Source of the DNA: Maridesulfovibrio ferrireducens
GTDB lineage: Bacteria; Desulfobacterota; Desulfovibrionia; Desulfovibrionales; Desulfovibrionaceae
Direction of reading: 5' to 3'
Assembly: GCF_900101105.1 (NCBI RefSeq)
Contig: NZ_FNGA01000001.1
Location: 124,001-188,000 of the forward strand
DNA length: 64,000 nt
Both the position numbers and the translations under genes were made by a program. The notes below the pieces were generated by a model. It saw only the letters and a list, made by a program, of their open reading frames with translations, was not told the DNA's origin and made no database searches. Positions 50,669 through 59,744 of this stretch are shown in pieces; position 1 is the stretch's first letter, and every line of letters begins with the position of its first letter.

Positions 50669-52618
50669 ATGAAACTGTTTGCAATATTTCATCTCAACCT
50701 CATGTTCTCTTCCATACCGGAAGAAAGCCGCATGGAGGTAATTGAACGCTGCTATTGGCCGCTGCTTAATCTTATTGAAAAACACGACTTTCCGCTCGGT
50801 ATTGAAGCCTCGGGCATAACTCTTGAAATAATTAAAGACCTTGCACCGGAATGGATTGAAAAATTTAAAGACCTGCTCAAAGACAATAAAACTGAATTAA
50901 TAGGCAGCGGCTATGCTCAAATAATAGGGCCTCTGGTTCCGGCATCGGTTAATGAAGCGAATCTGCGCATCGGTAGAAACGTGTGCAGCGATATTCTGGA
51001 GACGACACCCCGTATAGCTCTTGTTAATGAGCAGGCATGGTCCGCAGGACTTGTGGAACATTATATTAATGCTGGCTATGAAGGGGTCTTTATGGATTAT
51101 GACAACCCCGCCAGATTCTCCGGATGGGATGAACATATTCAGCATTTCCCGCAACGGGTCTCAGGCATTGACGGTGAATCAATCCCCGTGCTCTGGAGTC
51201 GCTCAATGGTCTTCCAGAAACTGCAACGGTTTGCCCACAAAGAATTGGAACTGTCCGAATATCTTGAATACGTTGAAAGTCTTGGGACCGAATCAGGCTG
51301 GCTGCCTGTTTATGGAAACGATGCCGAAATATTCGACTTCAGGCCGCAGAGATATAAAACCGAAGCAGTGCAGGAAGCAGACAGTGAATGGTCCCTTCTT
51401 CTGTTAGCCTTCAAGGCTCTTCAAAACAGAAAGCATACATTTCACCTGCCCTCGGAAGTTCTGAACGACCTTGATCATCCGCAGGGGGGCAACAAACTTT
51501 CATTATGCTCGGCGCAGCAACCCGTCCCTGTAAAAAAACAGAGTAAATATAATATCACCCGCTGGGCAGTCAGCGGACGAAACGATTTCTACATAAATTC
51601 GCTATGCCGCGCAGTTGCCGCCAAACTTGAACAGCACTCCTGCTCTTCCCCTGAGACAGAACAAAAATGGCGGAAATTATGTTTCTGCTGGTCCAGCGAT
51701 TTCCGCACCCACATAACGAAAGAAAGATATGCCGAAGCCATCCAAAAGCTTACAAATATAGCAGAAAAATCAAGTGCGATTGTAGAAGAACCACTTTTCA
51801 AAGTTGAAGGCGACACCGTTGCCATGAGGGGAAGAAAGCTGAATGTGGACACCCCCTCTGTTTCAATAACACTGAATACAGCCAAGGGGCTGGCAATACA
51901 TAAAGCATCCTTTGCTTCACACAACCGGTATCCTTCGTTCGGAACCCTCGGGCATGGCTACTTTAAAGATATAGATCTCGGAGCAGATTTTTTCTCCGGC
52001 CACATCATAATGGAAGGCCCCGGAATACCTAAAGATACAGATCTTGCTAAAATTACCCCCAGAATAAAAAAAACTTCCGAATTCACAACCATCTCCTGCA
52101 CCATGAATCTATATCAAGGCTCCCTTGATAAGGCTGTCAGAGTTTACAGAGATAAACAGCAGATTGATGTTCTTTACAAATTTTCTTTAAACGGACCGCC
52201 GCGAGGTTTTATGCGTCTGGGGCATGTGACCCTTCTCACCGGAACAATGAATCCGAACAAGCTTTTTTACGCAACTTCAAGCGGCGGCAAACGGGAAACA
52301 CATTTCCTGAAAGACTACTCTTTCGATCATAGCGACCATGTTTCTTTTCTCGTATCGTCATCTCAAGCTATCGGAATGACCGACTCAACCGTGATTCTGG
52401 GAGGAGAGGAAAGAGCTCTTGAAATATCCCCTCTGATTAAAGAGCATGCGTTCATCGGTATGATTAAATGCCAGCAGGCAACCCCCTCTCCTTTTGTCAG
52501 AGTTTTTTTCTCTATGCAGGAAATGGATGAAACCAGCCTGCAAACTTCCTGCGAAGGTTCAAATTATATTTTTTCCACCGGCTTTTCTATCAAGCCATAC
52601 ATGGAGGATAAGTTCTAA
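50669..52618 (+). CDS. Glycoside hydrolase family 57-like protein
   Basis: 649 residues, no signal peptide. The N-terminal ~310 residues have the GH57 layout: FHLNLMFSSIP at the start, IGSGYAQIIGPLVP (~78-91), NEQAWSAG (candidate nucleophile E121) and YGNDAEIFDFRP (candidate acid D218). The remainder is beta-rich, as in GH57/GH38 accessory domains. Location inside a biosynthetic run and lack of export signal favour a transglycosylase or editing role in the cytoplasm. It shares one base with the next gene. Confidence 0.65.
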   Translation: MKLFAIFHLNLMFSSIPEESRMEVIERCYWPLLNLIEKHDFPLGIEASGITLEIIKDLAPEWIEKFKDLLKDNKTELIGSGYAQIIGPLVPASVNEANLRIGRNVCSDILETTPRIALVNEQAWSAGLVEHYINAGYEGVFMDYDNPARFSGWDEHIQHFPQRVSGIDGESIPVLWSRSMVFQKLQRFAHKELELSEYLEYVESLGTESGWLPVYGNDAEIFDFRPQRYKTEAVQEADSEWSLLLLAFKALQNRKHTFHLPSEVLNDLDHPQGGNKLSLCSAQQPVPVKKQSKYNITRWAVSGRNDFYINSLCRAVAAKLEQHSCSSPETEQKWRKLCFCWSSDFRTHITKERYAEAIQKLTNIAEKSSAIVEEPLFKVEGDTVAMRGRKLNVDTPSVSITLNTAKGLAIHKASFASHNRYPSFGTLGHGYFKDIDLGADFFSGHIIMEGPGIPKDTDLAKITPRIKKTSEFTTISCTMNLYQGSLDKAVRVYRDKQQIDVLYKFSLNGPPRGFMRLGHVTLLTGTMNPNKLFYATSSGGKRETHFLKDYSFDHSDHVSFLVSSSQAIGMTDSTVILGGEERALEISPLIKEHAFIGMIKCQQATPSPFVRVFFSMQEMDETSLQTSCEGSNYIFSTGFSIKPYMEDKF

Positions 52619-53595
52619 TGATTAACAACAAGTCTGTATTAATAACCGGCGGAACAGGTTCCTTCGGGCAAAAATTTGTGGAAATTGCTCTCACCCAATA
52701 TAGACCGCAAAGACTTATCATCTTAAGCCGCGACGAACATAAACAGCAGGAAATGCAGGAAAAATTTTCTCCGGAAGATTACCCATGCCTTCGTTATTTT
52801 ATCGGAGACATCCGCGATAAAGACCGGCTTCTCAGAGCATTTTGTGGAATTGACCTTGTCATCCATGCGGCGGCGATGAAGGCTGTTCCTTCCTGCGAAT
52901 ACAACCCCTATGAGGCTGTAAAAACTAATATTTTAGGGACTCAAAACATCATAGAAGCGGCTATAAACGAAAAAGTCTCGCGGGTAATAGCCCTCAGTAC
53001 CGATAAAGCTTCAAATCCGATGAACTTGTACGGAGCAACAAAATTATGCTCTGACAAATTATTTATCAATGGCAACAGCTATGCAGGAGTCAACGGAACA
53101 AGATTTTCAGTCGCCAGATATGGAAATGTTCTCGGAAGCAGAGGAAGCATCGTTCCCAGATTTTTAAAATTAAAAAAAACAGGACGGATTACCATAACTG
53201 ATCCGGATATGACACGATTCTGGATTACTATGGAACAATCGATAGATTTTGTTATCAACAGTCTGGAAGTAATGCAGGGCGGAGAAATTTTTATACCTAA
53301 AAGCCCAAGCATGCGCATAGGCGACATGGCGGAAGCCCTCTGCCCCGACTGCGAAATGAACATAATCGGAATACGCCCCGGCGAAAAAATGCACGAACTT
53401 ATCATCCCTGCAAACGAAGCCGTAAATACTTACGAATTTGAAAACTATTACGTAATCCAGCCGGCCTACCGCTACTTTGAACGGGATAAAATAACCTGCA
53501 ACGGTGTTAAAGTTCCCGAAAAATTCGAATACAGCTCCGACACCAACACCCAATGGCTGAGTAAAAGCGACCTTCTTAAAATGGTTTCAGTATAA
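52618..53595 (+). CDS. pseB: UDP-GlcNAc 4,6-dehydratase/5-epimerase (PseB-like)
   Basis: 325 residues, extended SDR. TGGTGSFGQKF (~10-20), HAAAMKAVPSCE (~81), STDKASNPMNLYGATK (~122-137, with YxxxK) and the C-terminal GIRPGEKMHEL are hallmarks of the inverting 4,6-dehydratases (PseB/FlaA1). First step of pseudaminic acid synthesis from UDP-GlcNAc. The matching PseC aminotransferase is not in the window. Confidence 0.9.
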   Translation: MINNKSVLITGGTGSFGQKFVEIALTQYRPQRLIILSRDEHKQQEMQEKFSPEDYPCLRYFIGDIRDKDRLLRAFCGIDLVIHAAAMKAVPSCEYNPYEAVKTNILGTQNIIEAAINEKVSRVIALSTDKASNPMNLYGATKLCSDKLFINGNSYAGVNGTRFSVARYGNVLGSRGSIVPRFLKLKKTGRITITDPDMTRFWITMEQSIDFVINSLEVMQGGEIFIPKSPSMRIGDMAEALCPDCEMNIIGIRPGEKMHELIIPANEAVNTYEFENYYVIQPAYRYFERDKITCNGVKVPEKFEYSSDTNTQWLSKSDLLKMVSV

Positions 53596-53614
53596 AAACG
53601 GCACGGCGAAAAAT

Positions 53615-54634
53615 ATGAATCAATCACGACCTAAATTATCTGTTTCCATACTCGACACGAAACGAATTACTCCGGCGGAATGGGACGGCTATCAATCTTT
53701 TCCGACTATCACAAAAGTTAACGAAGACTTTCTGGTGGGTTTCCGCAGAGCTGTTAATATCCACCCGGATTTACGGGGAGTGATGGATCACGGCATGGCC
53801 GGAGATATTTATACAACCAGATCAACCGATGACGGTCTGACTTTTGAAAAACCGAACCTTGTAATCAGCCATGCCACGGACAAAACCAACGAACATGACG
53901 CTCTGGTCACAGTTCTTGATGCAGAGCGAGTGGCAATGATCACCCGTACTCATACCTCTGAACTGCGCCGGAACTATTTTTCGCTGAGCACCGACGGAGG
54001 GAAGAGTTTCCCGCAAAGACGCCCCCTTGATCCTCCCGGCGGAGAATGGGCATCCTTCGGACACTTCATCCCGTCGCAGGACAAATCCGTTTTTATCGGA
54101 ACATTCTATAATGGAACAGGATGCGGAACGTTCAGGTTGAATCCTGAAACGCTTGAAATATCTCATCAGTCATTTATGTTTAAACACACCGCAAATTTCA
54201 GAATGAACGAGACATCTATCACTCGTTTAAAATCAGGCAGAATTCTTGCCATGATCAGACAGCAACCCTGCTATGAAGGTATCTTCAAATCTCACTCTGA
54301 TGACGAAGGACTGACATGGAGCACGCCTGTTCCTGTAGGTCTATACGGAGAAGCCCCTGCGCTCCTGTTGCTACCGAATGGAAACGTTCTGATGATATAC
54401 AGAGGAATGATCCGCAAAAACCGCCGATGCCGCGTTGCACTGTCCCTGTCCAAAGACGGGGGAGAAACTTGGAGTCATCCGCAAACCCTTGCATGGTACA
54501 AAGGCGGCAGATTTCACGGTGGATACGGAGACCTTGCTCTGAATTCAAAAGGACAAATTATTGCCGTATATTATATCTCAAGAAAACATGAAGCCCCTAC
54601 AGTTGAGCGGATGATACTTGAGGTTAATCAATAA
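53615..54634 (+). CDS. Sialidase-like BNR-repeat protein, cytoplasmic
   Basis: 339 residues, six-bladed propeller type. Four Asp-box motifs are visible: STDDGLTF (~69), STDGGKSF, SDDEGLTW and SKDGGETW (~281). Arg residues typical of the sialidase triad are present (FRRAVN, MIYRGM), though their identity is not certain. There is no signal peptide. Between the PseB- and PseI-like genes, it may bind or hydrolyse a nonulosonic acid conjugate inside the cell. Confidence 0.72.
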   Translation: MNQSRPKLSVSILDTKRITPAEWDGYQSFPTITKVNEDFLVGFRRAVNIHPDLRGVMDHGMAGDIYTTRSTDDGLTFEKPNLVISHATDKTNEHDALVTVLDAERVAMITRTHTSELRRNYFSLSTDGGKSFPQRRPLDPPGGEWASFGHFIPSQDKSVFIGTFYNGTGCGTFRLNPETLEISHQSFMFKHTANFRMNETSITRLKSGRILAMIRQQPCYEGIFKSHSDDEGLTWSTPVPVGLYGEAPALLLLPNGNVLMIYRGMIRKNRRCRVALSLSKDGGETWSHPQTLAWYKGGRFHGGYGDLALNSKGQIIAVYYISRKHEAPTVERMILEVNQ

Positions 54635-54642
54635 AAACAAAA

Positions 54643-55518
54643 ATGAAGAACACCCCCTCCAATCACCCCATCTTCGTATCAGAAGTTTCAAGCAACCATG
54701 CCTGTGACATAAGCCGTTGTTTCGAATTTATAGAAACCTCCGCCCGCATAGGATGCGATGCTATAAAGTTTCAACTATTCAAAATTGATAAGCTTTTTGC
54801 TCCTGAGATTTTAGCAAAAAGCGAACAGCACAGAAACAGATCTGCGTGGGAACTTCCTGAACCTTTTATCCCTGCAATCGCAAAACGGTGCAAAGAAACA
54901 GGAATAGGCTTTTCATGCACCCCCTTTTATCTGGGCGCTGTCGAAATTTTAACTCCATATGTAGACTTCTTTAAAATTGCCTCATACGAACTGCTCTGGA
55001 ATGACCTGCTTATTGCTTGCGCGCGGACAGGAAAACCCGTTGTCCTCTCAACAGGGATGGCTGATATGGATGAAATATCCACAGCAGTTTCCACCCTTCG
55101 CAACGCCGGCTGTAAAGATCTTACCCTGCTGCACTGCGTTTCCGGTTATCCGGCACCTGCGGAACAGGCAAATCTTTCGGCAATAAACACGCTGAGAAAT
55201 GAATTCCATTGCAAAACAGGCTGGTCTGACCATACAGTAAGCGAAGGTGTTGTCCAACGCGCAGTGCATAAATACGGTGCTGAAATGATTGAATTTCACC
55301 TTGACCTGGATATGTCAGGGGCTGAATATTCTTCGGGGCATTGCTGGCTGCCTGATGATGCAGAGAGACTTATAAAAAATACACTGACAGGCTTTAAAGC
55401 AGACGGCGATGGAATAAAGATTCCTACCCCTGCGGAACAGCCGGACCGGGAATGGCGCGCGGACCCCGAAGACGGATTGCGACCGACAAAATCAATCAGA
55501 GAAAGCTGGAAAGCTTAA
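54643..55518 (+). CDS. Nonulosonic acid synthase (PseI/NeuB-like), without SAF domain
   Basis: 291 residues. NeuB TIM barrel with SEVSSNHACDISRCFEFI, DAIKFQLFKIDKLF (~39-52), KIASYELLW (~112), LSTGMADMDEI and LLHCVSGYPAP. It condenses a hexosamine with phosphoenolpyruvate. Family members normally have ~340-350 residues with a C-terminal antifreeze-like (SAF) domain that closes the dimer active site; here the protein stops at the linker. Eight bp after the sialidase-like gene. No frame downstream restores the domain. Confidence 0.8.
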   Translation: MKNTPSNHPIFVSEVSSNHACDISRCFEFIETSARIGCDAIKFQLFKIDKLFAPEILAKSEQHRNRSAWELPEPFIPAIAKRCKETGIGFSCTPFYLGAVEILTPYVDFFKIASYELLWNDLLIACARTGKPVVLSTGMADMDEISTAVSTLRNAGCKDLTLLHCVSGYPAPAEQANLSAINTLRNEFHCKTGWSDHTVSEGVVQRAVHKYGAEMIEFHLDLDMSGAEYSSGHCWLPDDAERLIKNTLTGFKADGDGIKIPTPAEQPDREWRADPEDGLRPTKSIRESWKA

Positions 55519-55564
55519 AATTAAATTGCAAGATCTGAATTAAGCGGTGGAAAAGGATATAGAA

Positions 55565-57094
55565 ATGACAAGTATTGATAATAAAATAAAAAGCATCTCT
55601 GAGCTTTCTGAAATTGCGGCAGAGCTTAAAAGTCAGGGCAAAAAAATAGTTCTTTGCCACGGGGTATTCGACCTTCTCCATATAGGACATATCCGTTACC
55701 TAAGTCAGGCCAAAGAACATGGTGATATTCTCATCGTGAGCCTAACGCCTGATCACTATGTTGATAAAGGACCGGACCGTCCTGCTTTTACTGAAATATT
55801 GCGTGCAGAAGCGCTGGCTTCACTGGGTGAGACTGACTATGTAACCATCAATGAATGGCCTACAGCCGAAGAACTTTTGCGACTCATCCGTCCTGACGTT
55901 TATGCGAAAGGTGATGAATTCAAAGATGTTGATAGCGATCCTGCCGGGAAAATAGGTGGCGAGGCTGACGTTGTTAAAGAGATTGGTGCAAAACTTATAT
56001 TTACTTCGGATATTGTTTTCAGTTCATCAAATCTGATTAATCGCTACCTGACTAAAAACAGCGAAGAACTTGACGAATATCTCAAAATGTTTCGGAATCG
56101 CTACGAGTTGAACGATCTTCTGACCATGCTTGATGATATGAACAATTTAAAGGTTCTGATCGTCGGCGATACTATTCTCGATGAATATCAGATTGCTTCA
56201 ACTCTGGGTAAATCATCCAAAGATCCTATTCTTGCTCTCAAGTATCAATCCCATGAAATGTATGCAGGCGGCGCTCTGGCAGTTGCAAATCATGTGGCAA
56301 ATTTCGCGGGAGAAGTTACCCTGCTGTCCATGCTTGGTGACACAGACCGTTACGAAGATTTTATCAGAGAAAAACTTAATCCCAAAGTCGTTCCTCACTT
56401 TTTCACACGCTCCAAAGCTCCTACCACTCTAAAGAGAAGATTTATTGATGCATATTCCCTGAGCAAGATCATGGAAATCTACATAATGAATGATGATCCA
56501 TTAGCCAAAGATCTTGAGCAGGATATATGCAGCCAGCTTGAACAATTGTTAGACGGATATGACATTGTTATCGTCGCTGATTTCGGACATGGTTTCATAA
56601 CTCCGGCGATGGTCAAACTGCTCTCTGAAAAAGCTCCGTATCTTGCCGTAAACACACAGGCAAACGCCGGGAACAGAGGTTTTAATACTATCGGTAAATT
56701 TCCCCGCTTAGATTTTTTCTCTCTGGCAGAGCATGAATTAAGACTTGAATCCCGTGATCAGATAAACGAACTGAGACCATTGCTGATAGAAGTCGGCGAG
56801 AAATTAAACGCAAAGCTGGCAATGGTAACTCAAGGCGGACGCGGCTGTTCCTTATGGAATCCTGCCAGTGAATTTGTCAGGATACCCTCTTTCAACTCTA
56901 ATGTAGTAGACAGAGTCGGAGCAGGAGATGCACTGTTCTCCATATCCGCAATGGCAGGATGCATGGGACTTCATGAAGAGCTTGTAGGATTTTTCGGAAA
57001 CATCGCAGGTTCTCTGGCTGTTCAGATTATGGGGAACGATAAATCCATAAGTAAGCAGGATATGCGAAAATATATTACAGCCACGCTAAAGTAG
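55565..57094 (+). CDS. HldE-like bifunctional protein with reversed domains (nucleotidyltransferase-kinase)
   Basis: 509 residues from the ATG with AAGGA 8 nt upstream. Residues ~1-160 form a cytidylyltransferase-type domain with HGVFDLLHIGH (32-42). Residues ~180-509 form a PfkB/ribokinase-type kinase (GDTILDEYQIA, AGGALAVANHVANF, and GAGDA at 452-456). Classical HldE has the kinase first and the transferase second, so the order is inverted. It likely phosphorylates a heptose-like sugar and activates it as a nucleotide sugar. The SIS and HAD genes nearby would complete such a route. Confidence 0.82.
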   Translation: MTSIDNKIKSISELSEIAAELKSQGKKIVLCHGVFDLLHIGHIRYLSQAKEHGDILIVSLTPDHYVDKGPDRPAFTEILRAEALASLGETDYVTINEWPTAEELLRLIRPDVYAKGDEFKDVDSDPAGKIGGEADVVKEIGAKLIFTSDIVFSSSNLINRYLTKNSEELDEYLKMFRNRYELNDLLTMLDDMNNLKVLIVGDTILDEYQIASTLGKSSKDPILALKYQSHEMYAGGALAVANHVANFAGEVTLLSMLGDTDRYEDFIREKLNPKVVPHFFTRSKAPTTLKRRFIDAYSLSKIMEIYIMNDDPLAKDLEQDICSQLEQLLDGYDIVIVADFGHGFITPAMVKLLSEKAPYLAVNTQANAGNRGFNTIGKFPRLDFFSLAEHELRLESRDQINELRPLLIEVGEKLNAKLAMVTQGGRGCSLWNPASEFVRIPSFNSNVVDRVGAGDALFSISAMAGCMGLHEELVGFFGNIAGSLAVQIMGNDKSISKQDMRKYITATLK

Positions 57095-57100
57095 GTTTTT

Positions 57101-58093
57101 ATGTCCAGCAAATATCAATTATTCGATCGCTCAAAACTGAGGGTTCTTCCCATTTCTGAAAGGAAAAGCCTCCTCGACACTTCAATAATAGCCATTCCAA
57201 CGCCTTGTGAAAAAGTCCATCCATCGCTGGAAATAATCGCTGAAAGCTTAGCTACGGCACGCGATAACGGCAATTCCAGAATCCTCATGATCGGAGCTCA
57301 TGTTCTGCGTTCAGGGATGCAGAAATACCTGTTCGATATAATGGAAAAAGGATTAATCAGCTGTATTGCTGTAAACGGAGCGTGTGCAATTCATGACTTT
57401 GAATATGCGCTGCACGGCAGCACCACCGAAAGTGTTGCAACTTATATATCAAACGGACAGTTCGGATTGTGGCAGGAAACAGGTATACTGAACGACATTA
57501 TCAATGAAGCCGCTAAAAACGGACGAGGTTTCGGTGAGGCTGTTGGTGAATATATCGTAAAAAACAAACTGGACCATGCAGATATCAGCCTTTTTGCCAA
57601 AGCTTATGAACTGAATATTCCCATAACGGTTCATGTCGGCATAGGCTATGACATCGTCCATGAGCACCCGAATTGTAATGGTGCGGCAGTCGGACAGGCA
57701 AGTTATACTGATTTTCTGATTTTTGCAGCGGCTCTTGAATCCCTTGAAGGCGGTGTTGTTATGAATTTCGGAAGCGCAATTATGGCTCCTGAAATTTACC
57801 TCAAAGCCTTAGCAATGATTCGCAACGCAGCTACAGTTTCCGGCAAAGAAAAAGCCATTTGCCATTTTACAACCTTAGTATGCGATTTGCATGATTTACC
57901 TGAAAAGGTAAATATTGAAGCCCCCAAAACAAGTGCCGAATATTATTTCAGACCATGGAAGACTATGCTGATACGAACTGTTGCAGATGGCGGAAGGAGT
58001 TACTATGTCCGAGGATTTCATGCCGACACAATCCCGCAGCTCTGGACAGCAATCAAAAAACAATCACCCGCAGGACAAGACTTTGTGGAATAA
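57101..58093 (+). CDS. Conserved protein, possibly deoxyhypusine-synthase-like fold
   Basis: 330 residues, no signal or membrane segment. Motifs: ILMIGAHVLRSGMQKYLFD (~61), VNGACAIHDFEYAL (~91-104), PITVHVGIGYDIVH (~175-188) and VVMNFGSAIMAPEIYLKAL (~222-240). The pattern of glycine-rich strand ends and His residues recalls the NAD-dependent deoxyhypusine synthase superfamily, but I am not sure. Bacterial members found in glycan loci have no established reaction. The following gene's start and ribosome site lie inside its 3' end. Confidence 0.5.
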   Translation: MSSKYQLFDRSKLRVLPISERKSLLDTSIIAIPTPCEKVHPSLEIIAESLATARDNGNSRILMIGAHVLRSGMQKYLFDIMEKGLISCIAVNGACAIHDFEYALHGSTTESVATYISNGQFGLWQETGILNDIINEAAKNGRGFGEAVGEYIVKNKLDHADISLFAKAYELNIPITVHVGIGYDIVHEHPNCNGAAVGQASYTDFLIFAAALESLEGGVVMNFGSAIMAPEIYLKALAMIRNAATVSGKEKAICHFTTLVCDLHDLPEKVNIEAPKTSAEYYFRPWKTMLIRTVADGGRSYYVRGFHADTIPQLWTAIKKQSPAGQDFVE

Positions 58094-58649
58094 CCATACA
58101 GATTTATTACAGAACTGCCTGAACTCTCTGGAAGTGGAATGTAAACCGGAATTCAATACCACCTGTGATCAAGCCTTTGAATTTTGGAAGGAAAAGACTG
58201 TTAAACTTCGCAGCAATGGAAATATTATCTATCTTATCGGCAACGGCGCCAGTGCATCTATGGCAAGCCACATTTCTGCCGACCTTGCAAAAAATGCCCA
58301 TGTACATACGCAAGTCTTTACCGATCTGGCGCTTATTACCGCCCTTGCCAATGACATTTCCTTTGATCAGGTTTTTGTCGAGCCTCTGAGACGAAGGCTG
58401 ACTCCATCTGACATGCTTGTGGCTATCAGCAGTTCCGGCAACTCGCCCAATGTTGTTAATGCCTGCCGCTTTGCTTCTGAACTGGGAGCTGCGGTTGTAA
58501 CTCTCACGGCCATGGCTCCGGCAAACAAGATGAGGCAGATCGGCGATCTCAACTTCTGGCTCCCCGCCGAAACATACGGCATGGCAGAGACAGGACACGC
58601 CTGCATCCTGCACTACTGGATGGATTCTGTTTCTGTTAATAATATCTGA
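58005..58649 (+). CDS. SIS-domain sugar isomerase (GmhA-like)
   Basis: 214 residues from the ATG preceded by GGAAGGAG, which lies inside the previous gene (89-bp overlap). SIS core with IGNGASASMASHISADLAKN (~81-100), AISSSGNSPNVVNACRFA (~142) and a C-terminal AETGHACILHYWMDSV. These match the sedoheptulose-7-phosphate isomerase family. With transketolases, HldE-like and HAD proteins in the same run, it may convert a ketoheptose phosphate to an aldoheptose phosphate. Substrate is inferred. Confidence 0.82.
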   Translation: MSEDFMPTQSRSSGQQSKNNHPQDKTLWNNHTDLLQNCLNSLEVECKPEFNTTCDQAFEFWKEKTVKLRSNGNIIYLIGNGASASMASHISADLAKNAHVHTQVFTDLALITALANDISFDQVFVEPLRRRLTPSDMLVAISSSGNSPNVVNACRFASELGAAVVTLTAMAPANKMRQIGDLNFWLPAETYGMAETGHACILHYWMDSVSVNNI

Positions 58650-58663
58650 TAAAGGAAAATTTC

Positions 58664-59734
58664 ATGAGCGATAAATATAAAATTGATTCACACAAACTGC
58701 ATCTCCACCCTGCAAGAGTTGCAAAATGGCTCGCCGGAGAAAATATCGGCCCCATTTATATGGAAGTCAGTCCAAGCGGATGCTGCAACCATCGCTGCCG
58801 ATTCTGCGGCTATGATTTCATGGAATATGTACCTAAATTTCTTGATTATGAAATCTACAAGAAGCGCATAAACACAATTGCTGACACAGGATTAAAAAGC
58901 ATCGTGTTCTCGGGTGAAGGTGAACCGTTCATGAACAACAAATTCACCGACATATGTATTGCTACGACCGAAGCCGGAATAGATATAGGAATCGCCACCA
59001 ACGGAGTTCTCATGACTCCTGATAAGCTGGAAAAGATAATTCACGGCTTGTCATGGGTAAAAGTCAGTTGCAATGGAATAACACCCGGAAGCTATCAGGA
59101 AGTACACAAGTCACCTGATGGAGACTTTCAAAAGGTTATGAACAACCTTAAAGAAGCCGTCGCCATCCGCAAAAGAACAGGCTCCGACTGTGTTTTAGGA
59201 CTGCAAAGTTTGCTGCTACCTGAAAACGCATCCGAGATGACAAATCTGGCCGAAATGTGCCGGGACATAGGTTTAGATTACATTGTAATAAAACCCTACT
59301 CTCAACACCCTCAAGGAATTACAAAAGAATTTGAGGGACTTACTTACGAAGAATTTGTAGATCTTGGAAATGAACTCAGAGCACTGGAAACAGACTCATT
59401 CAAAGTGATATATCGCGAAAAGACCATGGACAGACTGCAAGAGCAGGACAAAGGATATGAACGCTGCCTTGCTCTCCCTTTCTGGTCTTACATGGATGTT
59501 GATTTAAATATCTGGGGATGCGGAATTTTCATAGGCGATAATAAATTTTTATACGGCAATCTCCGGGAGCATAATTTCAAAGAAATATGGGACGGCGATA
59601 AGCGTGCCCAGTCACTCAACTGGTGCAATGACAACCTTGATCCGCAAAAATGCAGAGTAAACTGCCGCATGGATAAAATGAACATATATCTGTGGGAATT
59701 GTGTCACCCCGGACCTCATGTAAACTTCATCTAG
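58664..59734 (+). CDS. Radical SAM enzyme with C-terminal Fe-S (SPASM-like) region
   Basis: 356 residues. C41-X3-C45-X2-C48 (CNHRCRFCGYD) binds the [4Fe-4S]-SAM cluster, followed by FSGEGEPFMN and ATNGVLMT, as in the radical SAM core. The C-terminal part has many cysteines (YERCLALPF, WGCGIF, CNDNL, CRVNCRM, LCHPG) suggesting one or more auxiliary clusters. It could dehydrogenate, epimerise or deoxygenate a sugar or modify a protein. Within the glycan run; 14-bp gap upstream. Confidence 0.85.
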   Translation: MSDKYKIDSHKLHLHPARVAKWLAGENIGPIYMEVSPSGCCNHRCRFCGYDFMEYVPKFLDYEIYKKRINTIADTGLKSIVFSGEGEPFMNNKFTDICIATTEAGIDIGIATNGVLMTPDKLEKIIHGLSWVKVSCNGITPGSYQEVHKSPDGDFQKVMNNLKEAVAIRKRTGSDCVLGLQSLLLPENASEMTNLAEMCRDIGLDYIVIKPYSQHPQGITKEFEGLTYEEFVDLGNELRALETDSFKVIYREKTMDRLQEQDKGYERCLALPFWSYMDVDLNIWGCGIFIGDNKFLYGNLREHNFKEIWDGDKRAQSLNWCNDNLDPQKCRVNCRMDKMNIYLWELCHPGPHVNFI

Positions 59735-59744
59735 GCGGCCTATT

